Part shown: in pieces, positions 26,895 through 35,717 of the stretch | How the letters are laid out: every line of letters begins with the position of its first letter | Numbering within the stretch: position 1 is the first letter of the stretch | NCBI GenBank assembly: GCA_947487765.1 | Contig: CANKXO010000001.1 | Location: 1,364,001-1,428,000, forward strand | Reading direction: 5' to 3' | From: an uncultured Pseudomonadales bacterium | Lineage (GTDB): Bacteria; Pseudomonadota; Gammaproteobacteria; Pseudomonadales; Cellvibrionaceae | DNA length: 64,000 bases | Made by a program: the position numbers and the translations under genes | The notes under the pieces: generated by a model | Database searches by the model: none | Seen by the model: the letters and a program-made list of their open reading frames with translations, nothing else | Told to the model about the DNA's origin: nothing

Positions 26895-28142
26895 TTACAA
26901 TTCAGCTTTTTTAAGGTAAAGCTTCATTAGTATTGGTTGAATAATTAATGTAAATGCGATCATTGCAAAAGCAATGCAGAGGAAAATGCCTCTATACTCA
27001 TAGTCATGAGGAATCATTAAAATTAAGGCGACGGTCACTGCCCCTCTAAGCCCACCAAAAATAAGAATATTCTGCCATGGGAAGGAAACATTTTTTTTCA
27101 CAAGAGCAAGCACACCATTGCCACCATAGATCAAGATACAACGTGATACAATTAAGCTAACTAAGCCAACAATAACGGCAATCGTCGGAACCTCTAAAAA
27201 ATCATGCTGGCCCGTCGCAGCACCCAAACTGAAAAATAAAACACCATTAATCAATAGGGCAATATAGTCCCAAAACTGACTAACAACATACTCATCTTTC
27301 ATAACTTGCTCTTGATCATCAGCTTCGACAGAGCTTTTATTCCATGTTTTAAAAAAGATAATCGCAGCTAACAAGATAGAAATAACACCCGAAACATGGA
27401 GTACTTCTTCTGCAAGAAGAAAGGCTGTATAAGTTACAACAAATGTCATGCTTACTTGAAAAAAAACATTCTTTTCTTTCCAGATGATTAATAATTTCGC
27501 GCCCAACCAACCAATGACGCCCCCTAATGGCAAAGCCCCAAAAATAGCCCAGGCAAATAGGCCAAGAGACTCATAGGCATGAAACATTTCGTTGCCAAAT
27601 AACAAACTACTAATAAGAGTAAACAGCACGACTGTAGTGCCATCATTAAATAGTGACTCACCTTCAACCATTAGACTTAGTCGTTCAGGGATATTAAAAC
27701 GATGAAAGATAGCAGCAACCGCTGCTGGATCCGTTGCACCTGCAGCGGCTCCTATTAGTAACCCATTCAATAGAGGGATATTAAGTATCCACGCAATAGG
27801 CGCACCAATCATAAAGCTGGTAGCAATCACGCCAATAATAGCGAAAAAACCGATGGGCACAGACTCTGATTTTAAACTCTGTAAATCGATAAGCCGGCCA
27901 CTCGCAAAGATCAGTAAAGGGAGTAATAAAAGGATGATAAACTCAGGGTGAAGTTCGAACTTAGGGAGCGATTCAAGGTTAAACTCTTTTATGGTTATGC
28001 CATAGATGATACCAATAATTAGAATCCAGGCATCTGCTGGCATTAGTGACTTTTTAGTGTAGTGCCTGACAAGCGAAAATAGAATTAGCAAACAGCATAA
28101 ACTTACCAAAGCAATCACTACCATAGTAAAATTTTCATGCAT
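26895..28142 (-). CDS. Cation:proton antiporter, CPA1 (NhaP-like) family
   Basis: A 415-residue membrane protein with about 12 helices, probably exchanging Na+ or K+ for H+ for pH and salt balance. The characteristic CPA1 segments GAAAGATDPAAVAAIF (with the ND/DP-type acidic pair) and VEGESLFNDGTTVVLFTL are present, as is GGLRGAVTVALIL near the end. GGAGAA precedes the ATG. It points away from the palindrome array at 28287-28470, which may lie in its promoter region. Ion specificity cannot be told from sequence. Confidence 0.9.
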   Translation of the reverse strand: MHENFTMVVIALVSLCCLLILFSLVRHYTKKSLMPADAWILIIGIIYGITIKEFNLESLPKFELHPEFIILLLLPLLIFASGRLIDLQSLKSESVPIGFFAIIGVIATSFMIGAPIAWILNIPLLNGLLIGAAAGATDPAAVAAIFHRFNIPERLSLMVEGESLFNDGTTVVLFTLISSLLFGNEMFHAYESLGLFAWAIFGALPLGGVIGWLGAKLLIIWKEKNVFFQVSMTFVVTYTAFLLAEEVLHVSGVISILLAAIIFFKTWNKSSVEADDQEQVMKDEYVVSQFWDYIALLINGVLFFSLGAATGQHDFLEVPTIAVIVGLVSLIVSRCILIYGGNGVLALVKKNVSFPWQNILIFGGLRGAVTVALILMIPHDYEYRGIFLCIAFAMIAFTLIIQPILMKLYLKKAEL

Positions 28143-28286
28143 GGCTTTTCTCCGAATTTAATTCGTTATTTTTATAGGTTTTTCACTCTTGCTTTTCTGA
28201 CAATAAATCTCTCTATTTAATCCCCACTCTATCGATGTCTCCCAATATTCTATATTTTCCGACGATCTCTGGAAATTGGCTATTTG

Positions 28287-28470
28287 ATATAGATATATAC
28301 AGTATGACTCAACCCTTTAAGCACCGTTAGATAATAAGCGTATAGATCTATACACCTCTAATACCGAATTTCATACTTCATTAGCCTACTAAGCGGTCTT
28401 TTCGTTCATCAACGTATAGATATATACAGCGAATAGTGTTCTTTTGCAAAATTGGGGGGCAGATCTATAC
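28287..28470. promoter_or_regulatory. Array of TATAGATNTATAC palindromes
   Basis: Four related sites: ATATAGATATATAC (28287-28300), the perfect 14-bp palindrome GTATAGATCTATAC (28340-28353), GTATAGATATATAC (28414-28427) and a partial AGATCTATAC (28461-28470). They fill the 390-bp gap between the antiporter gene and the DUF2384-type gene, which point in opposite directions. The repetition suggests operators for a dimeric DNA-binding protein, most simply the adjacent Xre-like product. Nothing else is seen in 28143-28532. Confidence 0.7.
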
Positions 28471-28532
28471 TTAAATAGCTAGGCAACCATGCTTGGTAAT
28501 TATTCACTCTATAACACTCAGAGCGGCATCTT

Positions 28533-28934
28533 ATGGAAACTATGCTTTCTGTTGAACAAAAGGCGCATTTAGGCCGTATCGCGGCTAAACAGTTTTTATC
28601 GATAACAGATAAATGGCAATTAACTGATGACGAGCGTCGTGTACTTGCGGGTGCAGCAACTCGCACAACAATTTCTACATGGCGTAAACGTGTAAAGGAA
28701 TTGAATGAACTGCAATTAGGTAATGACACCTATGAAAGGCTGATTTGTATTGCAGATATTGAAAGGTCATTGGAGGAATATAGCGATTTATCAATGAACG
28801 AGTTACCGTCTATTATTCGCCAAGCTGATAAAGGGCCTCAAAATAATAGCCTACTCAATAATATGCTCAATGGAAGAGTGATCGATTTGTATCGGACCAA
28901 AGAGCATATTGATAACCACATGCTCCAACACTGA
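28533..28934 (+). CDS. Orphan Xre/MbcA/ParS-type (DUF2384) antitoxin-like protein
   Basis: A 133-residue protein (or 130 if ATG 28542 is used). An N-terminal Xre-like helical part has WQLTDDERRVLAGA and TTISTWRKR; a C-terminal part (LQLGNDTYERLICIADIERSL, NNSLLNNMLNGRVIDLYRT) resembles the MbcA/ParS toxin-binding domain. Such antitoxins normally sit before a RES-domain toxin, but the next gene is convergent and unrelated. It is thus an orphan, perhaps a regulator. The palindrome array just upstream may be its operator. Confidence 0.7.
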   Translation: METMLSVEQKAHLGRIAAKQFLSITDKWQLTDDERRVLAGAATRTTISTWRKRVKELNELQLGNDTYERLICIADIERSLEEYSDLSMNELPSIIRQADKGPQNNSLLNNMLNGRVIDLYRTKEHIDNHMLQH

Positions 28935-28939
28935 AGCGG

Positions 28940-29398
28940 TTATTGAGTGAAAGCTAATACTCCTTTGTGCTCAAAAGGGATATGCAATGGCATATCTTTT
29001 ACTGCGACTGCACCCGTCAGTGCATATTGAACTTGGCTCTGCAATAGTACTTCGGGCATTACCGCAAAGACGTTAAGCATGTTCACCGCAACAGGCATTG
29101 TGACTGCACTATTGGTGTTAGCTTTAAGCACCACATCCTGACTCCAATAATCTTTCGCTATTGATGTGCCAATTACCGTCATATCATAGCGAATCGCTTT
29201 AATATTCACATCGAATGCATTTTTATTACTGACATTAAATGTAGCATTAAGGTTGAGATTATTCTCTACCCAATCAACGATCTCTATTTCAGAAATTTCG
29301 ACGGTGGGTGGAATAGCCGTCAATAAAGAACTGCTAAAAGCATTGGGCGATATAAGACATATCAAAATGGACAAAAGAGCTGAACGAAAATAAAACAT
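28940..29398 (-). CDS. LEA type 2 (WHy-like) exported protein
   Basis: A protein of about 152 residues with an N-terminal signal sequence (FYFRSALLSILICLISPNAF, then SSS) and a single LEA14/WHy-like beta domain. The pattern PPTVEISEIEIVDW, then NVSNKNAFDVNIKAIRYDMTV and a late GAVAVKDMPLHIPFEHKG, is typical. The family is linked to desiccation or envelope stress. ATG 29398 has TGAGG at good spacing and gives a proper signal peptide, better than 29446, which would overlap the upstream gene. It follows the DUF1289 gene directly. Confidence 0.7.
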   Translation of the reverse strand: MFYFRSALLSILICLISPNAFSSSLLTAIPPTVEISEIEIVDWVENNLNLNATFNVSNKNAFDVNIKAIRYDMTVIGTSIAKDYWSQDVVLKANTNSAVTMPVAVNMLNVFAVMPEVLLQSQVQYALTGAVAVKDMPLHIPFEHKGVLAFTQ

Positions 29399-29414
29399 AT
29401 CGATAAACCTCATA

Positions 29415-29861
29415 TTAATGGGCATATGCTGCAATATAGCGATCATAATGCGCGCTTGATAAGGTATAAAAATCCTGCTCCAGAAATTGCTTAATTTGGT
29501 CCAGTGAATAACGTTGCCAATCCGGCTTTAATCTAAACCCAAATGTCTCAGTATCTTGAATTTGGTTCGCACCATTGCGCAATAGTTCATAAACCCAACG
29601 ACTACTGGATAAGCCTGGATTAAAGTGAATTTGTTGAAACTGCATTTGCTCTAATAGTTTTTGATCGTCAAAAATTTCTATCATATTTCCAACAATTTGC
29701 TGGAGGAAACCATCTAAACGATCAACCACTAGTTGCCGCTGATTTTCGGTGTAACCATTCCAATCAATAACTTCATGAGCAAAGCGCTTACACCCTCTAC
29801 AAACCACATCACCGATACCTGTTGAACACACACCAATACAGGGTGTTTTTACATTTGACAC
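29415..29861 (-). CDS. DUF1289 domain protein (putative metal-binding)
   Basis: A 148-residue protein starting with GTG. The N-terminal DUF1289 domain shows the four-cysteine pattern TPCIGVCSTG...CRGCKRFAHEVIDW (Cys8, Cys12, Cys21 and Cys24), likely binding zinc or an Fe-S cluster. The C-terminal 90 residues are an extension that I do not recognise. It is followed closely by the LEA type 2 gene. Biochemical role unknown. Confidence 0.8.
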   Translation of the reverse strand: MSNVKTPCIGVCSTGIGDVVCRGCKRFAHEVIDWNGYTENQRQLVVDRLDGFLQQIVGNMIEIFDDQKLLEQMQFQQIHFNPGLSSSRWVYELLRNGANQIQDTETFGFRLKPDWQRYSLDQIKQFLEQDFYTLSSAHYDRYIAAYAH

Positions 29862-30125
29862 TTTAACTACCTTTTTGATGACCTAGGTGAACAGGCTAAA
29901 TCATTAGATTCAGCGCTCATTAGTAGAATTGAGGTTAATAGAATTAAGGCCTATTGACCCCTATTATAAAATAGTTCAATTAGGTCTCCTAATGGAATAC
30001 TTATTAAGATCTGCTAATCTCAAGTTAACATCCTATGTTTACCCCATGACTCTTACATGGTAATTCGGTATATCAATAAAATAGATCTACCGACTATGAG
30101 TCTATAAGACGGCTATTTAATCAAT

Positions 30126-30701
30126 ATGCTAGAAAGTAATGATGGCACCCCGCTACCTAAAACAGGCAATGCAGACCTAACATGGGATTTTCGTGGATTC
30201 GAGAAGAGAAATGTTGCCCGTGAATTTATTATGCACTTTGAAAACAATTTGTGTATATATTCAGGTACCGTAAGCCAGCTCTACTCAAATTACACAATAT
30301 TCTTCCCTCGAGACGAAAATGGTCGCTTAGTGATACTTCCCGATCCATATTCTTACCATGATACCTTTCAAAGCATTTCAGAGTTGGCCGTAAAACCTAC
30401 AGGCCTTTATATAGTGCCGAATATGGAATCCTCTGAAAACCAGATGCTACTGAGAATTCCTATAAAAACTAAATCGACCCCTTTTCGAGATGTTCCTCTT
30501 CACGTTGGTTTACAAGTCATCAACCAACGTCGTTCGTCACCTCTATTACCAGTGGTTGTTAAAGGCGATTTGCGAGAATTTGACCATAAAATGCCAGCTC
30601 TGCACCTACACAACATTTCTTTACAGCAACTGCACTTTCTTTCGAAATTAGAAATAGATAACCTGGCTCAAGTGATTACTCAGCGCTTGAGTAATATCTA
30701 A
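30126..30701 (+). CDS. Hypothetical protein, possibly degenerate PilZ-like
   Basis: A 191-residue soluble protein without signal peptide or membrane helix. I do not recognise it firmly. The segment NQRRSSPLLPVVVKGDL followed later by HNISLQQLHFLSK is reminiscent of PilZ c-di-GMP-binding domains (RxxxR and D/N-x-S-x-x-G), but the glycine is replaced by Gln and the arginine pattern is incomplete. The N-terminal half could be a YcgR-N-like beta domain. It is convergent with a LysR gene. Its Shine-Dalgarno is weak. Confidence 0.6.
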   Translation: MLESNDGTPLPKTGNADLTWDFRGFEKRNVAREFIMHFENNLCIYSGTVSQLYSNYTIFFPRDENGRLVILPDPYSYHDTFQSISELAVKPTGLYIVPNMESSENQMLLRIPIKTKSTPFRDVPLHVGLQVINQRRSSPLLPVVVKGDLREFDHKMPALHLHNISLQQLHFLSKLEIDNLAQVITQRLSNI

Positions 30702-30706
30702 GCGCT

Positions 30707-31651
30707 TTAAGACGGCTCAACAACCATTGCATTCGCTAGCTCTATTAATGTATGCCTAATCCATTTATGAGCACTGTTATGATGTAGTATTGGACTCCAA
30801 ATCATATTAATTTCAATCTCAGGAATTGAAAATGGAGGCTCAATAATCGCTAACTCAGGATGGTTTTTATAAAGCAAAGCGGCGCGCGTAGGAATAGTGG
30901 CGACTAGATTAGTTTGCCTCACTAATAGGGGCATTATTTGATAATGACGTGTAAATACACTAATTTGACGCTCATGGCCTAAATCAGCAATCACATCATC
31001 AACCCAGCCACGGTTACTCGTTTGTGACATGCCTGTACCTATACCAATACCTGTCTTACTTACCCAGATATGAGAGGCTTTCAGATAATTCTCCAAGGTG
31101 TTCGCTGTCAATAAAGGATGCTCAGATGATAATAGACATGAAAAGCTATCCTGCCACACTGAGCGCTTGTAGAACGATTGCGGTATCGAGTCAAAATTAT
31201 TGATTGCTAAATCGATGGTGCCCTTCTCTAAATCTTGAAAGCTACCATCACTCAACGTCAGGATATCCAAAGACAATCCTGGTGCATGGGTTTGAAGATA
31301 GGCGACGAGAGATGAGATTAATGTACCTTCAACATAATCACTGACCAGAAGCCTGAATGTTCGCTTACTCTCTGCAGGTTCAAAGACCTCATGGGGAGAT
31401 AGTGCTTCTTCCGCCATGGTCAGAGACTGTCTTACCAAAGGCTCCAATGTTAAAGCTTTTTCCGTTGGCTCCATCCCGTGAACAGTCCTGACTAAAAGCG
31501 GATCAGCAAAATGATTGCGTAAACGTTTCAGGCTATTACTCATTGCAGGTTGGCTGATATTGAGCTTTTCAGCAGCACGTGAAACATTACGCTCTCGCAT
31601 TAGTACGTCAAAACAAACCAGTAAATTCAAATCAAAATGATCAACATTCAT
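30707..31651 (-). CDS. LysR-family transcriptional regulator (NodD/NahR-like)
   Basis: A 314-residue LysR regulator. The N-terminal helix-turn-helix reads LLVCFDVLMRERNVSRAAEKLNISQPAMSNSLKRLR in consecutive segments, with the family's usual DPLLVRTVHGMEPTEKA after it. The C-terminal part is a periplasmic-binding-protein fold for an effector. The signature resembles the NodD/NahR/LeuO group. It is divergent from acnB, 257 bp apart, but control of acnB cannot be concluded. Effector unknown. Confidence 0.9.
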   Translation of the reverse strand: MNVDHFDLNLLVCFDVLMRERNVSRAAEKLNISQPAMSNSLKRLRNHFADPLLVRTVHGMEPTEKALTLEPLVRQSLTMAEEALSPHEVFEPAESKRTFRLLVSDYVEGTLISSLVAYLQTHAPGLSLDILTLSDGSFQDLEKGTIDLAINNFDSIPQSFYKRSVWQDSFSCLLSSEHPLLTANTLENYLKASHIWVSKTGIGIGTGMSQTSNRGWVDDVIADLGHERQISVFTRHYQIMPLLVRQTNLVATIPTRAALLYKNHPELAIIEPPFSIPEIEINMIWSPILHHNSAHKWIRHTLIELANAMVVEPS

Positions 31652-31908
31652 AATATATAGAATATGGAAGCCCTCTTAAGCAAAATTAAGCTGCACTCAA
31701 ACAGGCTATGAGGTAGTTAAAGGGCTATAAATAAAAAAGTTATTTTTCCATAATACTATAAATGGTGTGAATAATGGTTATTTATTGAATCGATTAGATT
31801 TATATCCCAACAGTAGAGTAAAATAGTGTGATTATTACGGCATGATGCTCGCAATTTGTCCAATATAAGCAATAATTACCCACTAAATATATCAAGAGGA
31901 CCCCCACA

Positions 31909-34533
31909 GTGCTAGAAGCCTATCGTCAACACGTTGAAGAACGCGCCGCCCTCTCAATTCCACCAAAGCCGTTAAATCCAGAGCAAGTAACTGGCTTAGT
32001 TGAATTACTTAAGAACCCACCTGCCGGTGAAGAAGCAACCTTAATCGACTTAATTACTAACCGTGTTCCTCCTGGTGTGGACGAAGCTGCTTATGTTAAA
32101 GCTGGTTTCCTCTCAGCAATCGTTAAAGGCGAAGACAGCAGCCCTCTTCTTAGCAAAGAAGATGCTGTTAAATTATTAGGTAACATGCACGGCGGCTATA
32201 ACATTGCGACTCTAGTTGCGTTACTAGATGATGCTGAACTGGCCACTTTAGCTGCTGAAGAACTCAAGCATACTTTATTGATGTTTGATGCATTTCATGA
32301 TGTAGAAGACAAAGCAAAAGCGGGCAACGAGCTTGCCAAGGCCGTTATGCAATCTTGGGCTGACGCCGAATGGTTTACCAATAGCGACAAAGTCGCTGAA
32401 AGCACTAAAATGGTTGTCTTTAAAGTCACTGGTGAAACCAATACTGACGACCTTTCTCCCGCACCTGATGCATGGTCACGCCCAGACATCCCTCTTCACG
32501 CATTAGCCATGTACAAAATGACTCGCGATGGTTTGAATCCCGAAGAGCATGGCGTAACTGGCCCAATGAAACAAATCGAAGACATCAAGTCAAAAGGCTT
32601 GCCCGTTGCTTTCGTTGGAGACGTAGTAGGTACGGGTTCTTCACGTAAGTCAGCCACTAACTCTGTATTGTGGTTCTTCGGCGATGATATGCCAGGTGTT
32701 CCTAACAAGCGCACTGGTGGCGTTTGTATCGGTAACAAAGTTGCTCCTATTTTCTACAACACTATGGAAGATGCCGGCGCCTTGGTTTTTGAAGCACCTG
32801 TTGAGAAATTGGATATGGGTGATGTTATTGAAATTCGCCCTTATGACGGAAAAATTCTAGATGAAAGTGGTAACACACTCAGCGAATTCGAACTGAAATC
32901 TGATGTATTACTTGATGAAGTACAAGCCGGTGGCCGTATTAATCTAATTATTGGTCGTGGTCTTACTGCCAAAGCACGGGAATCTCTTGGCTTACCTGTT
33001 AGTGATCTTTTCCGTGTTCCAGATTCTCCAGAAGAGAGTAACAAAGGATTTACTCTTGCTCAGAAAATGGTAGGTAAAGCCTGTGGTTTAGGCGAAGGCA
33101 AAGGTATTCGCCCTGGTACTTACTGTGAGCCTAAAATGACCACCGTTGGTTCACAAGATACTACTGGCCCAATGACTCGTGACGAATTAAAAGATCTAGC
33201 ATGCCTAGGCTTTTCTGCAGACTTAACCATGCAGTCTTTCTGTCACACTGCTGCTTATCCAAAGCCTGTTGATATCGACACTCAACACAACCTGCCAGAT
33301 TTTATTATGAACCGTGGCGGTGTTTCTCTACGTCCAGGTGACGGTATCATTCATTCATGGCTCAACCGAATGTTGTTGCCAGATACTGTTGGAACTGGTG
33401 GTGATTCTCATACTCGCTTCCCAATGGGTATTTCATTCCCTGCTGGTTCTGGCCTCGTTGCATTTGCTGCCGCAACTGGTGTTATGCCATTGGATATGCC
33501 TGAATCAGTATTGGTCCGTTTTAAAGGTGAAATGAAGCCGGGTATTACTTTACGCGATCTCGTTCATGCAATTCCTTATTACGCAATCAAAAAAGGGTTA
33601 CTGACCGTAGAGAAAAAGGGCAAGAAAAATATTTTCTCTGGTCGCATTCTTGAAATTGAAGGCTTAGATAACTTAACCGTTGAGCAAGCCTTTGAATTAT
33701 CAGATGCATCAGCAGAACGTTCAGCAGCTGGCTGTACTATCAAGCTATCAGAAGATTCAATGTCAGAATACTTACGCTCCAATATCACACTACTTCGCTG
33801 GATGATCTCTGAAGGCTACGGTGATGTGCGTACCATTGAGCGACGTGTACGCAATATGGAAGCGTGGTTAGAAAACCCAAGCTTAATGAAAGCAGACGCA
33901 GACGCTGAATACTGTGAAGTTATCGAAATTGATCTAAATGAAGTTAACGAGCCTATCGTTTGCTGTCCTAACGATCCGGATGATGCAAAATTATTGTCTG
34001 ACGTTGCTGGTGACAAAGTGGACGAAGTCTTCATTGGATCGTGTATGACTAACATCGGCCACTTCCGTGCAACAGGCAAATTGCTAGAGCAAAATACCCA
34101 ACCATTAAATACTCGTTTCTGGTTATGCCCGCCGACTAAAATGGATCAGCATACTTTGATGGAAGAAGGTTATTACAATATCTATGGCCGTAATGGTGTT
34201 CGCACTGAAATGCCAGGGTGTTCATTATGTATGGGTAACCAAGCACGCGTTGAGCCAGGTACCACCGTACTTTCAACCTCAACCCGTAACTTCCCTAACC
34301 GTTTAGGTGATGGCGCTAATGTTTACCTTACGTCTGCAGAGTTAGCTGCTGTTGGTGGTATTCTTGGCAAGCTACCAACACCAGAAGAGTATATGGAGTA
34401 CGCATCGAAAATTGATTCAATGTCAGATGAGATTTTTAAATACATGAACTTCAATCAAATTGCTTCTTTCCAAAAAGGCGCAGAAGAAGGCCAACGTATT
34501 GCAGCCGTTCAGATTCAAGACGTCGCTGTTTAA
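31909..34533 (+). CDS. acnB: Aconitate hydratase B
   Basis: A bifunctional aconitase/2-methylisocitrate dehydratase of 874 residues that converts citrate to isocitrate in the TCA cycle. The AcnB-specific order is seen: N-terminal HEAT-like domain, swivel domain (GDVVGTGSSRKSATNSVLWF) and catalytic core. The [4Fe-4S] ligands are Cys712 (IGSCMTN), Cys771 and Cys774 (PGCSLCMGNQ). The start is GTG with AAGAGGA 8 nt before it. The sequence aligns over its whole length with E. coli AcnB from memory. It is transcribed alone and followed by a terminator. Confidence 0.97.
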   Translation: MLEAYRQHVEERAALSIPPKPLNPEQVTGLVELLKNPPAGEEATLIDLITNRVPPGVDEAAYVKAGFLSAIVKGEDSSPLLSKEDAVKLLGNMHGGYNIATLVALLDDAELATLAAEELKHTLLMFDAFHDVEDKAKAGNELAKAVMQSWADAEWFTNSDKVAESTKMVVFKVTGETNTDDLSPAPDAWSRPDIPLHALAMYKMTRDGLNPEEHGVTGPMKQIEDIKSKGLPVAFVGDVVGTGSSRKSATNSVLWFFGDDMPGVPNKRTGGVCIGNKVAPIFYNTMEDAGALVFEAPVEKLDMGDVIEIRPYDGKILDESGNTLSEFELKSDVLLDEVQAGGRINLIIGRGLTAKARESLGLPVSDLFRVPDSPEESNKGFTLAQKMVGKACGLGEGKGIRPGTYCEPKMTTVGSQDTTGPMTRDELKDLACLGFSADLTMQSFCHTAAYPKPVDIDTQHNLPDFIMNRGGVSLRPGDGIIHSWLNRMLLPDTVGTGGDSHTRFPMGISFPAGSGLVAFAAATGVMPLDMPESVLVRFKGEMKPGITLRDLVHAIPYYAIKKGLLTVEKKGKKNIFSGRILEIEGLDNLTVEQAFELSDASAERSAAGCTIKLSEDSMSEYLRSNITLLRWMISEGYGDVRTIERRVRNMEAWLENPSLMKADADAEYCEVIEIDLNEVNEPIVCCPNDPDDAKLLSDVAGDKVDEVFIGSCMTNIGHFRATGKLLEQNTQPLNTRFWLCPPTKMDQHTLMEEGYYNIYGRNGVRTEMPGCSLCMGNQARVEPGTTVLSTSTRNFPNRLGDGANVYLTSAELAAVGGILGKLPTPEEYMEYASKIDSMSDEIFKYMNFNQIASFQKGAEEGQRIAAVQIQDVAV

Positions 34534-34553
34534 CTCTGGCTGACTCACCTTTT

Positions 34554-34590
34554 AAATCGAAAAAAACCTGCCAACGGCGGGTTTTTTTAT
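34554..34590 (+). terminator. Intrinsic terminator after acnB
   Basis: A stem CCTGCC / GGCGGG (one G-T pair) with an AAC loop, with A residues before and seven T after. It lies about 30 bp beyond the acnB stop. Confidence 0.9.
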
Positions 34591-34630
34591 TTAAAGGAGC
34601 GATAAACGTAACTGGTCTTCTAGCAACGAA

Positions 34631-35311
34631 CTATTGAGATAAAAGCTTTGTTACTAAGTCTGGAATTTTAGTTATGGTTGTTGTGGGTTCTAACCCCCAT
34701 GGATCAAATACAGCATCTTCTGAACGTTTTACCCAAGCCGCTTTTAAACCAGCAGAAAGCGCACCAATGACATCGAAAGGATTGCTAGAGATAAGCCATG
34801 CAGTTTCCATTGATGAATTAGATCTCAGTATAAAGTGTTGATAAACATCAGGGTTAGGCTTAAATGTTTGCAAATCATCAACACTAACTACATCAGCAAA
34901 AAAGTCGCGAATATTGGCTTTTTCAAGCAAGGACTCTACAGCCTCCGCTGCCCCATTAGAAAATGCATATAGGTGAAAGCCTTCCCTCTTTAAGGCGGTC
35001 AAGCCATCAACAACATCATCAAAAGCAGGCAAAGCGGAGTAACGACCAAGTAACACCTGCTTATCATCATCAGATAATGTAATACCGTAATGAAGGCAGG
35101 TATAGTTCAAGGCATCGTGGGTACAAACAGAAAAACGTTCATATTGTCTCATCAGCCCTCGGCGAAATGAGTACTCTAACTGTTTATCTCTCCACGTCTG
35201 TGAAAAACCTTTAGCACTTACACTAGAATTAAGTACTTTCTCTAACTGAGTTACTACACCATGTGTATCAATCAAAGTACCGTAAACATCGAATGCCAGC
35301 GAAATAGCCAT
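34631..35311 (-). CDS. Haloacid dehalogenase, type II (L-2-haloacid)
   Basis: A 226-residue HAD-superfamily protein. The nucleophile Asp8 lies in FDVYGTLID. Other type II landmarks are present: Arg41-like region in TWRDKQLEYSF, FSNGAAEAV, FKPNPDVY with the Lys and Tyr of L-DEX enzymes, and the SSNPFDVIGA motif. It probably hydrolyses (S)-2-haloacids such as chloroacetate to 2-hydroxyacids, which would connect with lactate or glycolate oxidation; the natural substrate is uncertain. GGAG precedes the ATG. Confidence 0.88.
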   Translation of the reverse strand: MAISLAFDVYGTLIDTHGVVTQLEKVLNSSVSAKGFSQTWRDKQLEYSFRRGLMRQYERFSVCTHDALNYTCLHYGITLSDDDKQVLLGRYSALPAFDDVVDGLTALKREGFHLYAFSNGAAEAVESLLEKANIRDFFADVVSVDDLQTFKPNPDVYQHFILRSNSSMETAWLISSNPFDVIGALSAGLKAAWVKRSEDAVFDPWGLEPTTTITKIPDLVTKLLSQ

Positions 35312-35717
35312 TTAAACTCCAGAAGTGATTAATTATCGGTTATTAGAAGTAAAGTAATAGTTAGCTAAGTTTTTCTTATTCCCCACTTTTATACTACTAT
35401 TGTTGCATAATTTGTACACTTGGACGTATTTTTTGCCTTATATATTAGTAGATCATACAGAGAGGGATGTCGCCAAAATCATCATTCAATCATTAAATAG
35501 TGCTCTATTTATGACTGTCATCTAAAGACAAGATAGAGTTGTTAATGTTTTCTTTTTAATAAAGAAACAGCTTATATAAGATAGATATTTAGATCAAATG
35601 CTACTATATTTATCTGAACACTATAAACATAAACACTAACGCCAAACTACGTATATTTCAGAGGGATTTTCGCATTTTTATACCTACCAGAAACCATCAT
35701 CTATATAAGGTTATAGT
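35312..35717. other. Intergenic region without visible gene
   Basis: AT-rich gap between divergent genes (dehalogenase and GGDEF/EAL protein). It must hold both promoters. Only a short CTTATATAAG palindrome at about 35571 is visible; I see no gene, RNA or clear operator. Confidence 0.5.

Noticed and set aside
28533-29861. Complete toxin-antitoxin pair
   Set aside because: The neighbouring genes are convergent and encode a LEA type 2 protein and a DUF1289 protein, neither a RES-type toxin.
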